From contig CM060118.1 of assembly GCA_030522415.1 (NCBI GenBank), positions 18,964,151-19,028,150 on the forward strand: a stretch of DNA of 64,000 nt. Direction: 5' to 3'. The stretch comes from Channallabes apus (Eukaryota; Chordata; Actinopteri; Siluriformes; Clariidae). Positions 37,758 through 51,505 of the stretch are shown here, one piece after another. The translations under genes were made by a program, and so were the position numbers. Position 1 is the first letter of the stretch, and each line of letters begins with the position of its first letter. The notes beneath the pieces were generated by a model. The model had not been told where the DNA came from. It made no database searches and saw only the letters and a program-made list of their open reading frames with translations.

Positions 37758-39334
37758 GAACCAAGTACAAGAAAACAAAAGAGGGGAAAATGTCTACATC
37801 GGAAAGCAGTAAACAGAGTTTATTTTGACATAATGGGCACAAATGGGATTAACGCTCCAGGAGATAAGAAGGAATGATGACAAACGAAGTCTGGAATTAA
37901 AGCAGTAGAGATCACACAGAGGTCACGGATACAATCCAGTAAAACGGAGGGCACCTTGGGCAAGTTTAAAACCGGCACGTTTCGCCATGCTCCCTGAAGA
38001 CCACTTACACGGCCTAGGCCAGAGCCCGGAATTAAAGTGAGAGGAGAAACAGAGCACTATGTGTAAGCACACAAAACAGGTGCGCTTGGGAAAAAAAATG
38101 TCTAGTGTTTGAAGTGATTGTGCCAACAGGACACAGCACAGATCACTAACTTTTACATAGAGCAGTTTGTTTTGCCGGGATTGAAGCTCTACGAAAACTG
38201 TTTAGCGCGGCGAATTACCTCGACTGCATCAGAACCGCACTCAGGCAGAAGAGAGCTAGTCCAAACACATGGAGCGATTTCCCCTCTCGGTGGCTTAGCA
38301 TGGCCTTAAGAGAGCCGTCTGAGAGCAAAGAGATGGCTGCACTCCAGCCCTTGTTCTAGGAGGAGGGAAAGAAGAAAGAGGGGGGAAGCACGCTAGCATC
38401 TGATGGAGTGGAAAACAAAGGTCTCGTCTGGACTCTTCTTACTGAGAAACAAGAGAGTCTACTCGGGCCATTGTGAGAATGAATACGAAGCAGGTAAGGA
38501 AACACCTTCACGTTTAAACCTGAAACCAAACACTGGCCTTGGACCTTCGATACAGTTCATCTTGCACTGAGAATAATTCAGAGGCACTGTATAGGAGAGC
38601 GAAGGAGGGGGGAGGACTTAAAAAAAAAAAAAAAGAAAAAAAAGAAAAGGAAAAAAAAAGCAGCGAGAGGGAACACAATAGGCCGAGTGAGAGAATAAGC
38701 AAAGGGTACATCATGGAGAGACTAGTGCTTTTACACAGGCTAACACAGGCGCTCTGAGAACACTCCATTAAAACAGATGAGGCTTTTGTGGCTGAGAGTG
38801 GAAAGAGGAGAGAAGTGACCTTCATGTGTTTACTGTGACTGTGTCAGCTTTTTACGCCCTTCACCAATGGAATCAAAAAGCGCCGTCTGGCTGCAGGGCC
38901 TACAACAGAACGCGTTAAGTGGGCGAACATTATGTGAAATATCTATAGTGTTAGTCATAACAAAAACGTCCTCATTTTCTCTCGCAAATCTGCAATATAA
39001 AGCTGCTGCTGAAGATTTCCACAAAGCTGTCAAGGAAATTTATCAGTGCTGATACCTAGAATATGGCTTATAAATACTCCTTGGCAAAGAGATCCCGAGG
39101 ATGTACTGTACATGCCCGGAACGCTCGGCCCGGGACAAGGAAACACGTCAGCCAACTATTCAGTGTTGATAAAATGTTATTAAAAAAAAGACATTCAACA
39201 TATTTTACTATAAATTGAAAACAGCATGCATGAAGTTGCGATTGTCTGACAGCCACAAAAGTGCTTCCTTTTACATGTTTTACATTATGACACAGTCTTA
39301 ACTTATCAGTCAATAAAATCCCTCATTTCAAGTA

Positions 39335-39883
39335 TAAGTGGCGTTCAAGTCAAACCGGGATTTCTCTCGAATGAAGATGTATAGTACAGAGATGAGACTT
39401 TTAACCGCGTGTAAAATGTTTTTAATGCTGCAAATGTTTTACAGAAACCCGTACGTCCATAAATGACCATCATGAACACGGTGGAGCCCACTCCGGTCCA
39501 GCGAGTGGAGAGCCTGATCAGTAAAAACTGATGCACAGTTTGTTGAGGAAGAGATGGATATGTCTATGGGAACTGTACACACAATCATCCGCTTACGCAT
39601 TACAGGGACTCTGCAGTCCTGACCTCCATTTCCACATGATTGGGGCATTAAAGGAGTTCCTGGGAGGCCGGCGTTTCAGATGCGAAGCATTAATGGTAGT
39701 AAGATCATGGCTCTGGCGTACTGAGAAACTTTCTACCTGGTTGGTATGCAAACATTACTTAAAGACTTACATAAGTGTATTAGTGTAGCAGGGGATTATG
39801 TAGAGAAATAAAAGTCATTTTTAATTCTCACAACTATGTTCTGTTATTCTGCACAATCCCGGTTTTGACTTGAACACCTCGTG
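39335..39883 (+). mobile_element. Internally deleted mariner (DD34D-type) element with TA flanks
   Basis: The ends share an inverted motif around gttcaagtcaaaaccgggat and are flanked by TA (39333-39334, 39884-39885). Length 549 bp, under half a full mariner. On the plus strand about 39620-39720 translates to SPDLHFHMIGALKEFLGG and RRFRCEA, close to the mariner transposase C-terminal block (SPDLAPSDYHLF, LKEFLGGRRF). The N-terminal half and first catalytic Asp are deleted, and the last catalytic Asp of the SDYH motif is replaced (HFHM). Dead copy. Confidence 0.8.
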
Positions 39884-40517
39884 TAAATACAGCATGGAGC
39901 ATGAGTAATCACACACCTAGATCTTTTCCACTTTTTGTTACGAGTTACAATTTGCCCCTGAAAGGTCATTTTATTTTAGAAATCGACATAAAAGTCACAA
40001 ACAGATCTAACGGGCTTCGTCTTTCCTAAGGAAAATTCATCCTGATAAAGTGCAAAATTTTTATGACTTAATTTTATTAGTTAATCTGTTTTTACTTATC
40101 GGTGGTCAAGCTGGTCATTAAAGTGACGAAAGTGGAGCAGCATCGGCTCTTCTAATGTTAAAAGTGTTATGAAAAAGAATTCCCTGAAGATGATCAAATG
40201 TACTGATCAGCTACTGTGCAAATAGTTTGACCTCTAGTTTGCCAGGAACATAAAAATTACTTTTCAGATTTTCTTTCACACATACAGCTATTAAGCTATT
40301 GGGAGAGTAAATCTAGTAATGAAACAGGATTTTTTTGTTTTGTTTCAATGGTTTAGGTGATGCCTGGCTGCAAACCATATTTCTTTTGTTATACTAAACA
40401 AGGAATTTTGTTATAATGAAATAGAAACAAAATCAATATATTTAATATATATATTGGTAAATATTTCATAAGTATTCACCCCTATCCTTGTGAAAATTAA
40501 AGCAGATGCCTTGTCAC

Positions 40518-41634
40518 TAGGGCTGCAACAACTAATCGATAAAATCGATAATTATCGATAATGAAATTCGTTGTCAACGAATGCCGTTATCGATTAGTTG
40601 GGCTGCTCACGTTACTGAGAATCGCGACCACAGGATCCACAAAGACACACACATGGAGGTTACAGAAGCGTTTGCAGGAAAAAGCGCGCGCTCCAAGTCC
40701 TCCCAGGTATGGCAGCAATTTACATTAAACACCTCTAATCGGGCGTTAAAATCAAGCGTTTTTCTGCCGGTCGTAGTGTCCGGTAAGCGCGGATGAAGTG
40801 CCGAGGGTTTTCTCCACATAGGAGTCAGTGAGAGAGTTCACACGGGCTTTGGTGACGTGCGTTTGTCCGCCTGCGCGGTTATACGGTGTCAAAAAAAAAC
40901 GTTGCATGCAGCTTTTTCTCGGCGCTCAAATCCCAACGAACGCAAGGAAAACACTTCTAGTGCGTTTTCTTCACGTTCATTTTACACCACTTCGGAGGAC
41001 CGGATATATCCCATGATCCTACAGGCTATACAGAGGGAAATGCGGGAAAAGGGCAAAATAAACAGTGAACCCAGTAGCGGCGATTTGTTTTTTCTCCCCA
41101 CGTTGCCGTATTACGAGAATGTCTAGTATAGCAAAATGGTCTATATATTCTAATGTTTTTTATTGAGACAACAAAAAAAAAAAGATAAAATCCACGAGAG
41201 GAATAATGTATAAACCGTGTAAAGGATGTAGCAAGAGACACTTCAATTAAAAATAATATCATAATAATCTAGAAGTCTATTATTCTTATTAAGTTGAATT
41301 AATTTACTGTAAGAGAATTTAAAATTGAGGTCATTCTTAACAACTGTTAACAATAACAATATATACACAGTCAACTTGCCATCTGCAATTATTGTTAAAA
41401 ACAAAAATGTTGATTTACATAAAATAAGGTTTAAATGTCAAAATTAAAGATAATTAAACTCCATGTGGCTATTGCATTTTTTAAAGTTTACTTTTATACA
41501 TAAATAATAACCTGATTTATGGTTTTATGTAGTTAAGCAAAACATCGAATCAAAGCGTTTAGTTTTTATCCGATTAATCGAAAAATAATTGACCAACTAA
41601 TCGATCATCAAAATAATCGTTAGTTGCAGCCCGA
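40518..41634 (+). mobile_element. Internally deleted hAT element (1117 bp) with 8-bp target duplication
   Basis: The left end tagggctgcaac and right end (reverse complement tcgggctgcaac) extend into longer inverted sequence rich in actaatcgat. The flanks cttgtcac (40510-40517) and ctcgtcac (41635-41642) form an 8-bp duplication with one mismatch, the hAT hallmark. On the plus strand near 40690-40735 a frame reads SSQVWQQFTLNTSN, like the start of a BED zinc finger in hAT transposases. The rest of the transposase, including the dimerisation region, is missing. Confidence 0.85.
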
Positions 41635-42149
41635 CTCGTCACCAGTTGCGATCAGAAGTCCCAGATTGGGCTGAATAGAGTTCATCTGTCTGGAACTACA
41701 GTCTCACCTGATCGTTTAGTTCTTTAAAAAAGATCCCACACTTTTAATATCTCCCAGAGCACTAATAACACCATTATTAAAAATGGACAGAATATGGCAC
41801 GTCCAATGATTCTCTTAAGACTAACTCATCCATCAAAAAGTAAATGAAGGGGAAATGATCAAGAGAAGCATGCACAAGGTCATGGTATTGTCTAACGAAG
41901 TTCAAAGAATGCATAAACTTATGCACGTTTTCATTTATTTTTTTTAATCAAAAGTGATTGCGGATGCACAGATTTGTGCAAGTCACGTCATTAACAGGTT
42001 CGCAGCTACTGTACTTCTAAGGGAACTGTTCCAGTATAATAGCTGGTCTGTGTAATCGTCCTGCAGTGCTGTTTAAGAGTGGGATCTGTTATGTCCTGTG
42101 TTGGGAATGTTGTCTGTGGTAACTATGGTGCTGGCGTGTAAAAGCGATT

Positions 42150-42208
42150 TTATCTCTGCGTGACTACCCTGGTTAAATAAAGGTTAAATAAAATGAAATA
42201 AAATAAAC
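42150..42208 (+). mobile_element. LINE 3' tail fragment
   Basis: It reads ctgcgtgactaccctggtta followed by aaataaaggttaaataaaat and a short A-rich repeat. This is the kind of 3' end left by 5'-truncated fish LINE insertions. Only the tail is left, so the clade is uncertain. Confidence 0.5.
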
Positions 42209-43848
42209 TTCTGCCCTCAACTGCAGGCTATTTGCAGAGACAAAGTCCAGAGCCTGATGCAAATCTTTACTGCTTGCCTGCTATGAGGAAGCTTTTCACT
42301 GTTTTTTTTTTTTTTGTGAAGCTGAAAAGCGTCAGCCACAGAACCATGCAGAAATGGATCTCTAGAGACAAACATAAGGATGGTTAGACAGAACGAGGCC
42401 CACTGGGGTGCAGGGGACTTCTAAAGGCTGCCTGAGCTGAACTAATGGTGTGTGTCTGTCTTTATGTGTGTGTGTGTGTGTGTCGCTACTTCTCCCATCA
42501 TTAGCGCACCTAGGCTTGGATGTGCGAGCGTCAGGTGGGAAAAAATGGCCCCCTGCATTATAGTAACTTTAATGTTACACTGCTTGAAGTTGGAGAGCTG
42601 GCCAGAAGGAGGCTGCTTTAATGGACACGCGCTCCTCTTCCTGTGTGCGCTCGACTTAACTTGCTTCTCTGGCACTTCACAGGCTCGTGGGGAGGAAGCA
42701 TGAAGGTAGCATTGCGGGAAGTTCAGAGCACCATCACTGCTTTGGAACTGCCACAGCCAGACTCAGACTTTCAAAACGTTGCTCTGGACGTTAATTTCAG
42801 GGGAGGGAAAGGGGGAAAAAAAAAGAGAAAAAAGCAAAAAAAGCACCTGAGATAATTTTGAGAAAATGACGTATACAGAACGAATCAGTGCGCTGTCAGT
42901 CATCGATAAATCCATCCACCGAAGATAAATAAACTTTAGCTCGCACACACACAGCCGTCCTATTCATCGGACATCTGCTTCCGTTTATTCCAGCTCTTCA
43001 AAGGCCCGTGTTAAACGCTCTCCACCCCTGTGTTAAACACTCTTCGCTCATGTGCTGACAGGTTCTTGCTGGTCCGTTCGTCTGCGCTCTGACCCGGGCT
43101 GAGCTGTGAAGAGCTGCCCTCTCCCTCGTTCTCTCTGGCGGGCTGTCATAAGCCGCCTTTATCTGGGTTAGAGTGCTGCTGGAGGGATCGATACACGCCG
43201 TGCTCCTGGCTGATTGCACTGACCTGACACCTGACTATTGTACCGGCCATCCTTAAAGAGTAATGCACTGCTGGAAGTCCCCTTCCTCACTGGATTGGAG
43301 TGGATGATTGTCATCGACAAATAGAAACACATCGCTATAGAGTGGAGTCTTGCTGGCCGAGTCAATCACCCGCCATAATCGAGAGATACCAGGCAGTTAA
43401 ATGGGCTTGTGTAACGCTATGATATGATAGCTAGGAGACTCCTTAAATAGTAAAAGGGCACTAAAAAAAATCTTTATCAAATAGAAAGACTACTTTTCTC
43501 CCCATGAGCATATTTTCCATTTGGTTTCATTTCCAGAGAGTCAATTAACCCAATAAAACAGATGATAAATCCATTTTAATAGAGAAGAGCAGCAGGACTC
43601 GGCATACCAGAACCTCGGAGGATCTGTTTGATGTTCAGAGCTCACCCCTGCGCCAGACTCCTCGCAGTCCACGCAGCATCTGGTTCCTCTTTACCAGTCT
43701 ATAGAAACATGTTCTACAGAGCCTTATCTAATGCCGCACAGATTAACAGCGCCGGGTCTGTGACATGAAAGCTCTTTAAAACACACTGTCGCTTGTGAAA
43801 TTCCTGAAATTTGACAATCAAGCCATGGGGCTTAAAAAACAAACAAAA

Positions 43849-43851
<3 letters not shown>

Positions 43852-43892
<41 letters not shown>
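43852..43892. repeat. (CA)20 microsatellite
   Basis: Pure CA run. Confidence 0.95.
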
Positions 43893-43896
<4 letters not shown>

Positions 43897-46451
43897 TATC
43901 TATCTGACGGAATGTAAAGCCAAATGGAAAGTCTGCAGCTGATTAAGAGATCGGTTCATCACGGGACTGTAACGTCCGGATCATGAGCGCACCGGCTGCT
44001 CGAACTTTTTTCACTGGAAGCTGTTTGCCAGATATCAGAAAATCTCACTGGAGAATGTCAGCTCGGTGAGATAGGACTATGACAGCAATATATGGAAGAG
44101 GTGCTGATGCTGACTGTGATAACCGACGTCGGGTTTACACTCGGGGTCATCCGGTGTAATCCTCAAAGGAAATCAGGCCCTCCTGAACGACGGCACGCGC
44201 AGGTTACGGCACACACGTCTCGTCTACCGGATGACTTAAGCACTCTCCTCCAGAGAGAGGGAGACTATTATATTCATCTCTAATAGCCATAAAGGGAAGG
44301 GGAGGGGGAAAAGAAAATCAATTTTTCTGAAGAGCTGACATACTCCTCAAGCTTAAAAATGACTGTGTAAAGAAATTAGACACTAGAAAAATATGTAATC
44401 AGCAATTTAGCGATAATGTCCATAAATAAATAATCAGTGCTTCCATTAAGCTGACATGTATCTGGGCTGCAGTGCGTGACGCGATTAGCTGCTCTCACAC
44501 ACATACACGGCGCTCCATTAAGGAAAGCCATCCGTCCTCACCCACTCGGCTCCGCTCTGGCACTTCAGGTGGAGTGTGTTATTCTGCAGCTTGGGGGAGG
44601 CAGGCCCAGAGCGCTCATTTGCACTACCATAAGACAGGTCGTAATTACACTGGCACGGCAGCACATTAGCTGCTGGAAAAGGTGAGAGCACGAGGGCCTC
44701 AAACCTGAGGCATTAACCCTATCATGAGGTTAACAGTGATGGGCATCGCAGCTCTAACGGGGGTCTGCCGGGGTTCCTGTAATTAGAAGAGCTGCATTTC
44801 TGTACAGACAGAGAGATCAACGGCTTAAACTCCGACTTGTCCAACGTGTTGAGCTCAATTACCAAAAATCAGCTCAAAGGAAGCGAAGGTGGTGGAGCAT
44901 CAGGAGTGAGGATTTCACCCGGACAAAATGTTTAAAGCTGAAAATGTATAGAAGACAAACCGGGGGTTTTCAGCATTTACTGTACAGTTTGTGTGTTTTC
45001 TTCGCTGGATGTCCTCCTGCCTCTTAACGTGACGAAGAATAATGTACAAGTGATAACTAAGCCTAGCAGGGGACGCGAGCGTAATCAAAAGAGGGTGAGT
45101 TTTTCTTTGACTTTTGACGAGAGCAACGCTTTTTCGACGTGCGTCGCGGCATGGGAGCGAACGCACGAGACAGATTCTTTAGCACACAATTAAGAGCTGC
45201 TAAAATATGGCAACAGCTCACCTCCTCTCGTCATCCTGGTATAATTAGATTTTCACCTGCTGTTGGGACCAAAAAAAAAAAAAAAAAAGAGGGGGGGAAC
45301 AAAAAAAAAAAAAGGAAAGAAGAAGAGAGGCTTGATGCATTGGACAAGACAAAGAGGCACCTGACGCGGCAGCACGCGCATCCATCCTGCTCCACAGCAT
45401 GGGAGGAGTTTGAGAGGTAAATTGAAAACGCTGTTGAAGGCTCGCCTCAATGAGTCGCACAGTCTGCTTAGCACATCAGTTTGGAAACAGATGCCACGTC
45501 GGGACAATGTTGCAGTCAACATTAGAAAACAGAGGCAGATGTGTGTAAACTGTTCATACAGCACAGTGTAAAAGGAATGATTGCTGTATATAGCGGGGGA
45601 GATGTCACTCCAGAGCGGCAAAAAACAAAACAAAAAACATCCACGGGAATAACGGTCTGATAATAACCGGTGAGTAATTAGCGAATCCGGAGAAATCGAT
45701 GCCGGTGTGATTAATAAACACTGAAGTGTACCAGTAGAGTGTTCTTTTATTTGATTGACATCCTGCGCTGGTGAGATCAAACGGCGGCCATGCCAAATAC
45801 CGCACAAGCTTCAGCCAAGTCCCTAGTAACAGACCCACCGGAATTAAGTGGATACATATTCTACATAAGTCTCAGCCTTTCCAAAGGAGCATTAAGCTTA
45901 TTAATCCTGCACACACACACATACACAAACACACGCACGCTTTCTTCAAGCTTGTCAAACCCCATTCGAACGTTGCAGGAAACAAATGCGTAAACACATC
46001 TAGTGCGGCGAGGAGGCTGTCAAACTCGAATCCGCAGTCAGGTTTTAACAGAAGCCGCGCCGTAGCACGTTCCGAGATCCTGCAGAGCCAGCGTTGGGAA
46101 GGCGCTCCTTCGAAACATAAGAGTGCATGCAAAAGTGGGCCATTAATGATTCATGGCTGCTTAAATAATCATCTGACTGCACCTGTGGAGAGAGAGAGCC
46201 TGAAGTAAATATCAACAACCACAGCGCCTGTCAGCGCCTGATGATGGAAGTTAGTGTGGGCACGGGGGTCCGATAACGCCATCAGTCATTCATAGAGGCA
46301 AAGCTAGAGATGCAAATCGAAAAACACACACGCGTATTCTACACGGGGATCTAAGCGTCCATTGTAATTCAACTCATTCCATAGGAAAGCACGGTAGTGC
46401 GGATGGCCCAGTTTTGGCCGGAATTCAAAGAAGCGAAAAATCAGGTTTAAC

Positions 46452-46456
<5 letters not shown>

Positions 46457-46495
<39 letters not shown>
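46457..46495. repeat. (GA)19 microsatellite
   Basis: Pure GA run. Confidence 0.95.
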
Positions 46496-46497
<2 letters not shown>

Positions 46498-49475
46498 ATG
46501 TTTTCCATACTCCTTAATATTGGGGAAAACTACTTAAACGGACATTATTAAATCTAGGTCAAGCTCCTTAAATGGTTAAGCAAAGCTGGGTGAAGTGTGT
46601 TTTGATCGACTCTGCTGCTCGCGCCAACACGACTTCCATTATGTAAACATTAGCGGAGGGCTAATGTTGGGTCTGGCTAGCTCCAAGATGACTATAAAAC
46701 AAAAGCAGACTTCATCCAGACTACATCCAAACACCAAAGAACGCTGGTGATGGAGGTTATCCCAGGACAACAAGTCAAAACGAAAGAAAAGAGGAAGCAC
46801 AGAGAAGCAGTCATGCTTTATATTAAAAAAAAAAAAAAAAACTCGGACAGAATTTCAAACAACACCTCGAACCACTGATTATATTATTTACTGTCCCGAA
46901 CTGTACACGGCTCCTTCACTGAGATCAATGGGAAGATTTGGCTAGTCTCTCAGAGCTCAAACCATCTCTCAGAGGCAGGGCCAGGACTGCAGATTGAACT
47001 GCTTGGTGAGTGTGACAGACAAGTGAGTAAATAAGGCTGGTTTTAAAACAAGCCGCGTAAGAAATTAGAGACGGGAGAGAATTAAACGGTGGCCTACGCA
47101 TTCTTAGTGGGTGGCAAAACTTTTGCGGCACCACACCCACTGCGGCGGCTTCGTCGGGGCGTTTGGGCAATTATCCTTTCAAAACACACGCCACTGGCTC
47201 ACAGACGCATGTAATTATGCAACATGTCCTCGCCTGTTCTCCCACCTAGGGTGTTTTGGAAATGTAATGAAGCTCTTGTAATATTGTGATAACAGGCAAT
47301 GATGATCAACGCTGCTTTCAATTAAAATTCATCGGAACGATACTTAAGCTGTTATCACCTGGAACAGCTTCGCAAGGGCCAATCGGTAGGCTGTTTTTCT
47401 AATTTACTCGTTTCCTAATGCCGAAGCGTTTGACTGCTGACTCCTGTCAGAATAGTAATAAGGTTACAGCACAATCAGGATTCGCAAATTAGGACACGGA
47501 CGTCGGCACAGAACGCTCTCATTATCCCTCACTATTTTAAGATACGGATTCTCAAACAGAGTTCAGGAAAATGTCAGGCTCGGCACTGTACGGAACACAA
47601 CAGCATAACGGAACGAGCTCGGCGTCATTAACGGAAAAGACTCGAGCGGATCGACGCGCTCGGCTCCCGGCGAACAGCTGGGGGATGGGAGGATCCTAAT
47701 TACTCCCCAACAAAAATCTCCTGAAAGTCAACAGAATGTAATCGATGGAGAGGATTATATTAGCCAGGCCTTGGACCCGGGCCAATAAGAAAGGCACACC
47801 GCGCCCTATCTCATCAGCAGCCCATGATTGAGCGAGCTAATGGAAAGACACACAGCCATAGTGACAAAATCGTGCTGTGGGGGCAGGGGGAAAAAAAATA
47901 GATCGGGGATTGATCTGGCAAGGCCATGGTAATTAGAGTGTGGTGGCCAAGCCGAAAGACTGTTTGCCCTTAGAGCCATCAGACATGAATCTCTGGAGGA
48001 CAGCACCCGCGAGACCGGAGTCGAGAACACGACGATGTCAATTAGTTGTTTTTCAATCCACTCATTTGATTACGACTCCGAACGAAAAGTACGTTTATGG
48101 ATCTATCCGTCAAAAGGCTAGGGAACCGACGCTTTTCAAAAGTCTTAATGACAACATATGTGTAACAGCTTTTCAGGAGATTCGTACACACGTTTCACAT
48201 TTGGCAAATCCAGTATGAGAGGAGCATATGGAAGGTTTCATGTCTTGATGCCACATGGAGAGGTGAGCACGCTTCAGATTCTGATTGGTGGAACAGCTGG
48301 GTGAAAGTCAGCCATGCTGTATGCTAACTCTGTGTAACAGCATGGATGAGTATTCTCCAACTGAGAAAGAAAGTGAGAGCAAATGAGCGTGCGGGAGGGA
48401 CAGAGAGAGGATTCATGGAGCCACTCTGACTGTAATTGCATGGCTAAATGCTCTCTTCCCTTCCTGCCCTCTCTCTCTCTCCCTCTCTGTGTGTCTCAAC
48501 CAAGCGACTGCAATTGCCCTAAGCCACTTAAGGCAATCTGTGCTGAGCAACGTACAAAATCCAGAGAAAGCTTAAATTTAGTGAAGCCTTTCAGAAAGCA
48601 CCAGAGAAGGAGTGAGGGGGTGGGGTGTCAGTCGATTTCCTCATCTATTCCTGTCAATCCAATTCTGGAGCTGTGAAATTTAACTTCTCGCCACTGCTCC
48701 CTAATCCCTGAAAAAATATTACAAACTAAATGAAACAATTTATTGATTCTTCCATCTTCATTTTAAGTTTAACGGGTGGGCAGTTAAAAGGCAGCTTTCC
48801 TTCTAAACGTCTCACACTTGATATCTTTATACCTTTCTCAAAACGCTCAAAGCCGGCCCACTTTCAAAAGCCTCGCATATTTAAAAATAAAAGGATCTTA
48901 ATTTCTTCACTTCCCTTCAAGTTGGTGTTCGGTGATTATAAACCCAATCTGAAAGGTGTTCGGCTCGAACAGGTTTCTACCCCGCTAATGCTTGTACATA
49001 CTGTATGACTACGACACAGAACAGAGACAGAGTGCTTGGCGTGACTAATACGGCAATGTATTCTTCATCACCATAATCAATAGGATGGAGGCAGATAATG
49101 AGGGCACCTTTGGAGTGGTCACCACAAAGAGGATTGATTATCATGGTGGAAGAGCAGCAAACACTGTCAGGAAGCACAGCCTAATGAGGGACAAACTCCA
49201 GCCTGCCAGAGCGTTGCTTTCTACCCTAATAGAGTGCTCACTGAAACTTCAAAAAGCTCAGTTCTTTTCAACATAGCTGTGTGATGGACATGTTGAAGAG
49301 GAGTTCCTCTCAGAGTGCAGGAAAAATAAACGGTTCAAATAAAGGGTGAAGAAATTGCTGCAATGGATCCCAATCCTGGAAACATTATTGCTCATCAGAT
49401 TTAAAAAAGATTATTATAGACTGTTTGTAAACATTATTAAACACACTACTACCCAGCCCATCAGGTGATCCCGAG

Positions 49476-51505
49476 TTAGCTCCACCCATTCACTATACAG
49501 CAGGCTAGCTCCACCTATTTACTATATAGCACATAAGCTCCACCCATTCACTATACAGCAGGTTAGCTCCACCCATTCACTATACAGCAGGCTAGCTCCA
49601 CCTATTTACTATATAGCACATAAGCTCCACCCATTCACTATACAGCAGGTTAGCTCCACCCATTCACTATACAGCAGGTTAGCTCCACCTATTTACTATA
49701 TAGCACATAAGCTCCACCCATTCACTGCACAGCAGGTTAGCTCCACCCATTTACTATATAGCACATAAGCTCCACCCATTCACTGCACAGCAGGTTAGCT
49801 CCACCCATTTACTATATAGCACATAAGCTCCACCCATTCACTATACAGCAGGCTAGCTCCACCTATTACTATATAGCACATAAGCTCCACCCATTCACTA
49901 TACAGCAGGTTAGCTCCACCCATTCACTATACAGCAGGTTAGCTCCACCTATTTACTATATAGCACATAAGCTCCACCCATTCACTGCACAGCAGGTTAG
50001 CTCCACCCATTTACTATATAGCACATAAGCTCCACCCATTCACTATACAGCAGGCTAGCTCCACCTATTACTATATAGCACATAAGCTCCACCCATTCAC
50101 TATACAGCAGGTTAGCTCCACCCATTCACTATACAGCAGGTTAGCTCCACCTATTTACTATATAGCACATAAGCTCCACCCATTCACTGCACAGCAGGTT
50201 AGCTCCACCTATTTACTATATAGCACATAAGCTCCACCCATTCACTATACAGCAGGCTAGCTCCACCTATTACTATATAGCACATAAGCTCCACCCATTC
50301 ACTATACATCAGGCTAGCTCCACCTATTTACTATATAGCACAAGCTCCACCCATTCACTGCACAGCAGGTTAGCTCCACCTATTTACTATATAGCACATA
50401 AGCTCCACCCATTCACTATACAGCAGGCTAGCTCCACCTATTACTATATAGCACATAAGCTCCACCCATTCACTATACAGCAGGCTAGCTCCACCTATTT
50501 ACTATATAGCACATAAGCTCCACCCATTCACTGCACAGCAGGTTAGCTCCACCTATTTACTATATAGCACATAAGCTCCACCCATTCACTGCACAGCAGG
50601 TTAGCTCCACCTATTTTCTATATAGCACATTAGCTCCACCCATTCACTATACAGCAGGTTTGCTCCACCTATTTACTATATAGCACATAAGCTCCACCCA
50701 TTCACTGCACAGCAGGTTAGCTCCACCTATTTACTATATAGCACATAAGCTCCACCCATTCACTGCACAGCAGGCTAGCTCCACCTATTTACTATATAGC
50801 ACATAAGCTCCACCCATTCACTATACAGCAGGCTAGCTCCACCTATTTACTATATAGCACATTAGCTCCACCCATTCACTATACAGCAGGTTAGCTCCAC
50901 CTATTTTCTATATAGCACATTAGCTCCACCCATTCACTATACAGCAGGTTTGCTCCACCTATTTACTATATAGCACATAAGCTCCACCCATTCACTGCAC
51001 AGCAGGTTAGCTCCACCTATTTACTATATAGCACATAAGCTCCACCCATTCACTGCACAGCAGGCTAGCTCCACCTATTTACTATATAGCACATAAGCTC
51101 CACCCATTCACTATACAGCAGGCTAGCTCCACCTATTTACTATATAGCACATAAGCTCCACCCATTCACTGCACTGCAGGTTAGCTCCACCCATTCCCTA
51201 TACAGTAGATTAGCTTCATCTATTCACTATACAGCAGATAGGCTACACCTATTCACTCTACAGCAGCTTAGCTCCACCCATTTACTTTACTCCACTTTGC
51301 TTTATAGTAGGTTAGCTCCACCCATTCACTCTACAGCAGGTTAGCTCCATTCATTCACTATACAGCAGATTAGCTCCATTCATTCACTATACAGCAGATT
51401 AGCTCCACCCATACACTCTACATCAGGTTAGCTCCACCTATTTACTGAACAGCAGTTTAGCTCCACCTATTAATTATACACCATAATAACTCCACCCATT
51501 CCTTA
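49476..51505. repeat. 2-kb minisatellite of 29-bp units with higher-order structure
   Basis: About 70 tandem units of 29 bp. Two main types alternate: one reads gctccacccattcactatac then agcaggtta (or agcaggcta); the other reads gctccacctatttactatat then agcacataa. Together they give a 58-bp dimer. Variants include ctgcacagcagg, a 28-bp unit lacking one T, and ctattttcta. Blocks of about 200 bp recur at about 49842, 50042 and 50246, and a 290-bp block recurs at 50611 and 50901. Units become diverged after about 51190. The 29-bp length is not a multiple of three, no frame stays open, and there are no spacers, so it is neither coding nor CRISPR. Confidence 0.97.

Noticed and set aside
45253..45807. 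184-codon minus-strand frame
   Set aside because: Hydrophobic Phe-rich end comes from A-runs at 45270-45313. No family resemblance.
49476..51505. CRISPR-like regular repeat
   Set aside because: Units are contiguous without unique spacers and the host is a vertebrate. It is a minisatellite.
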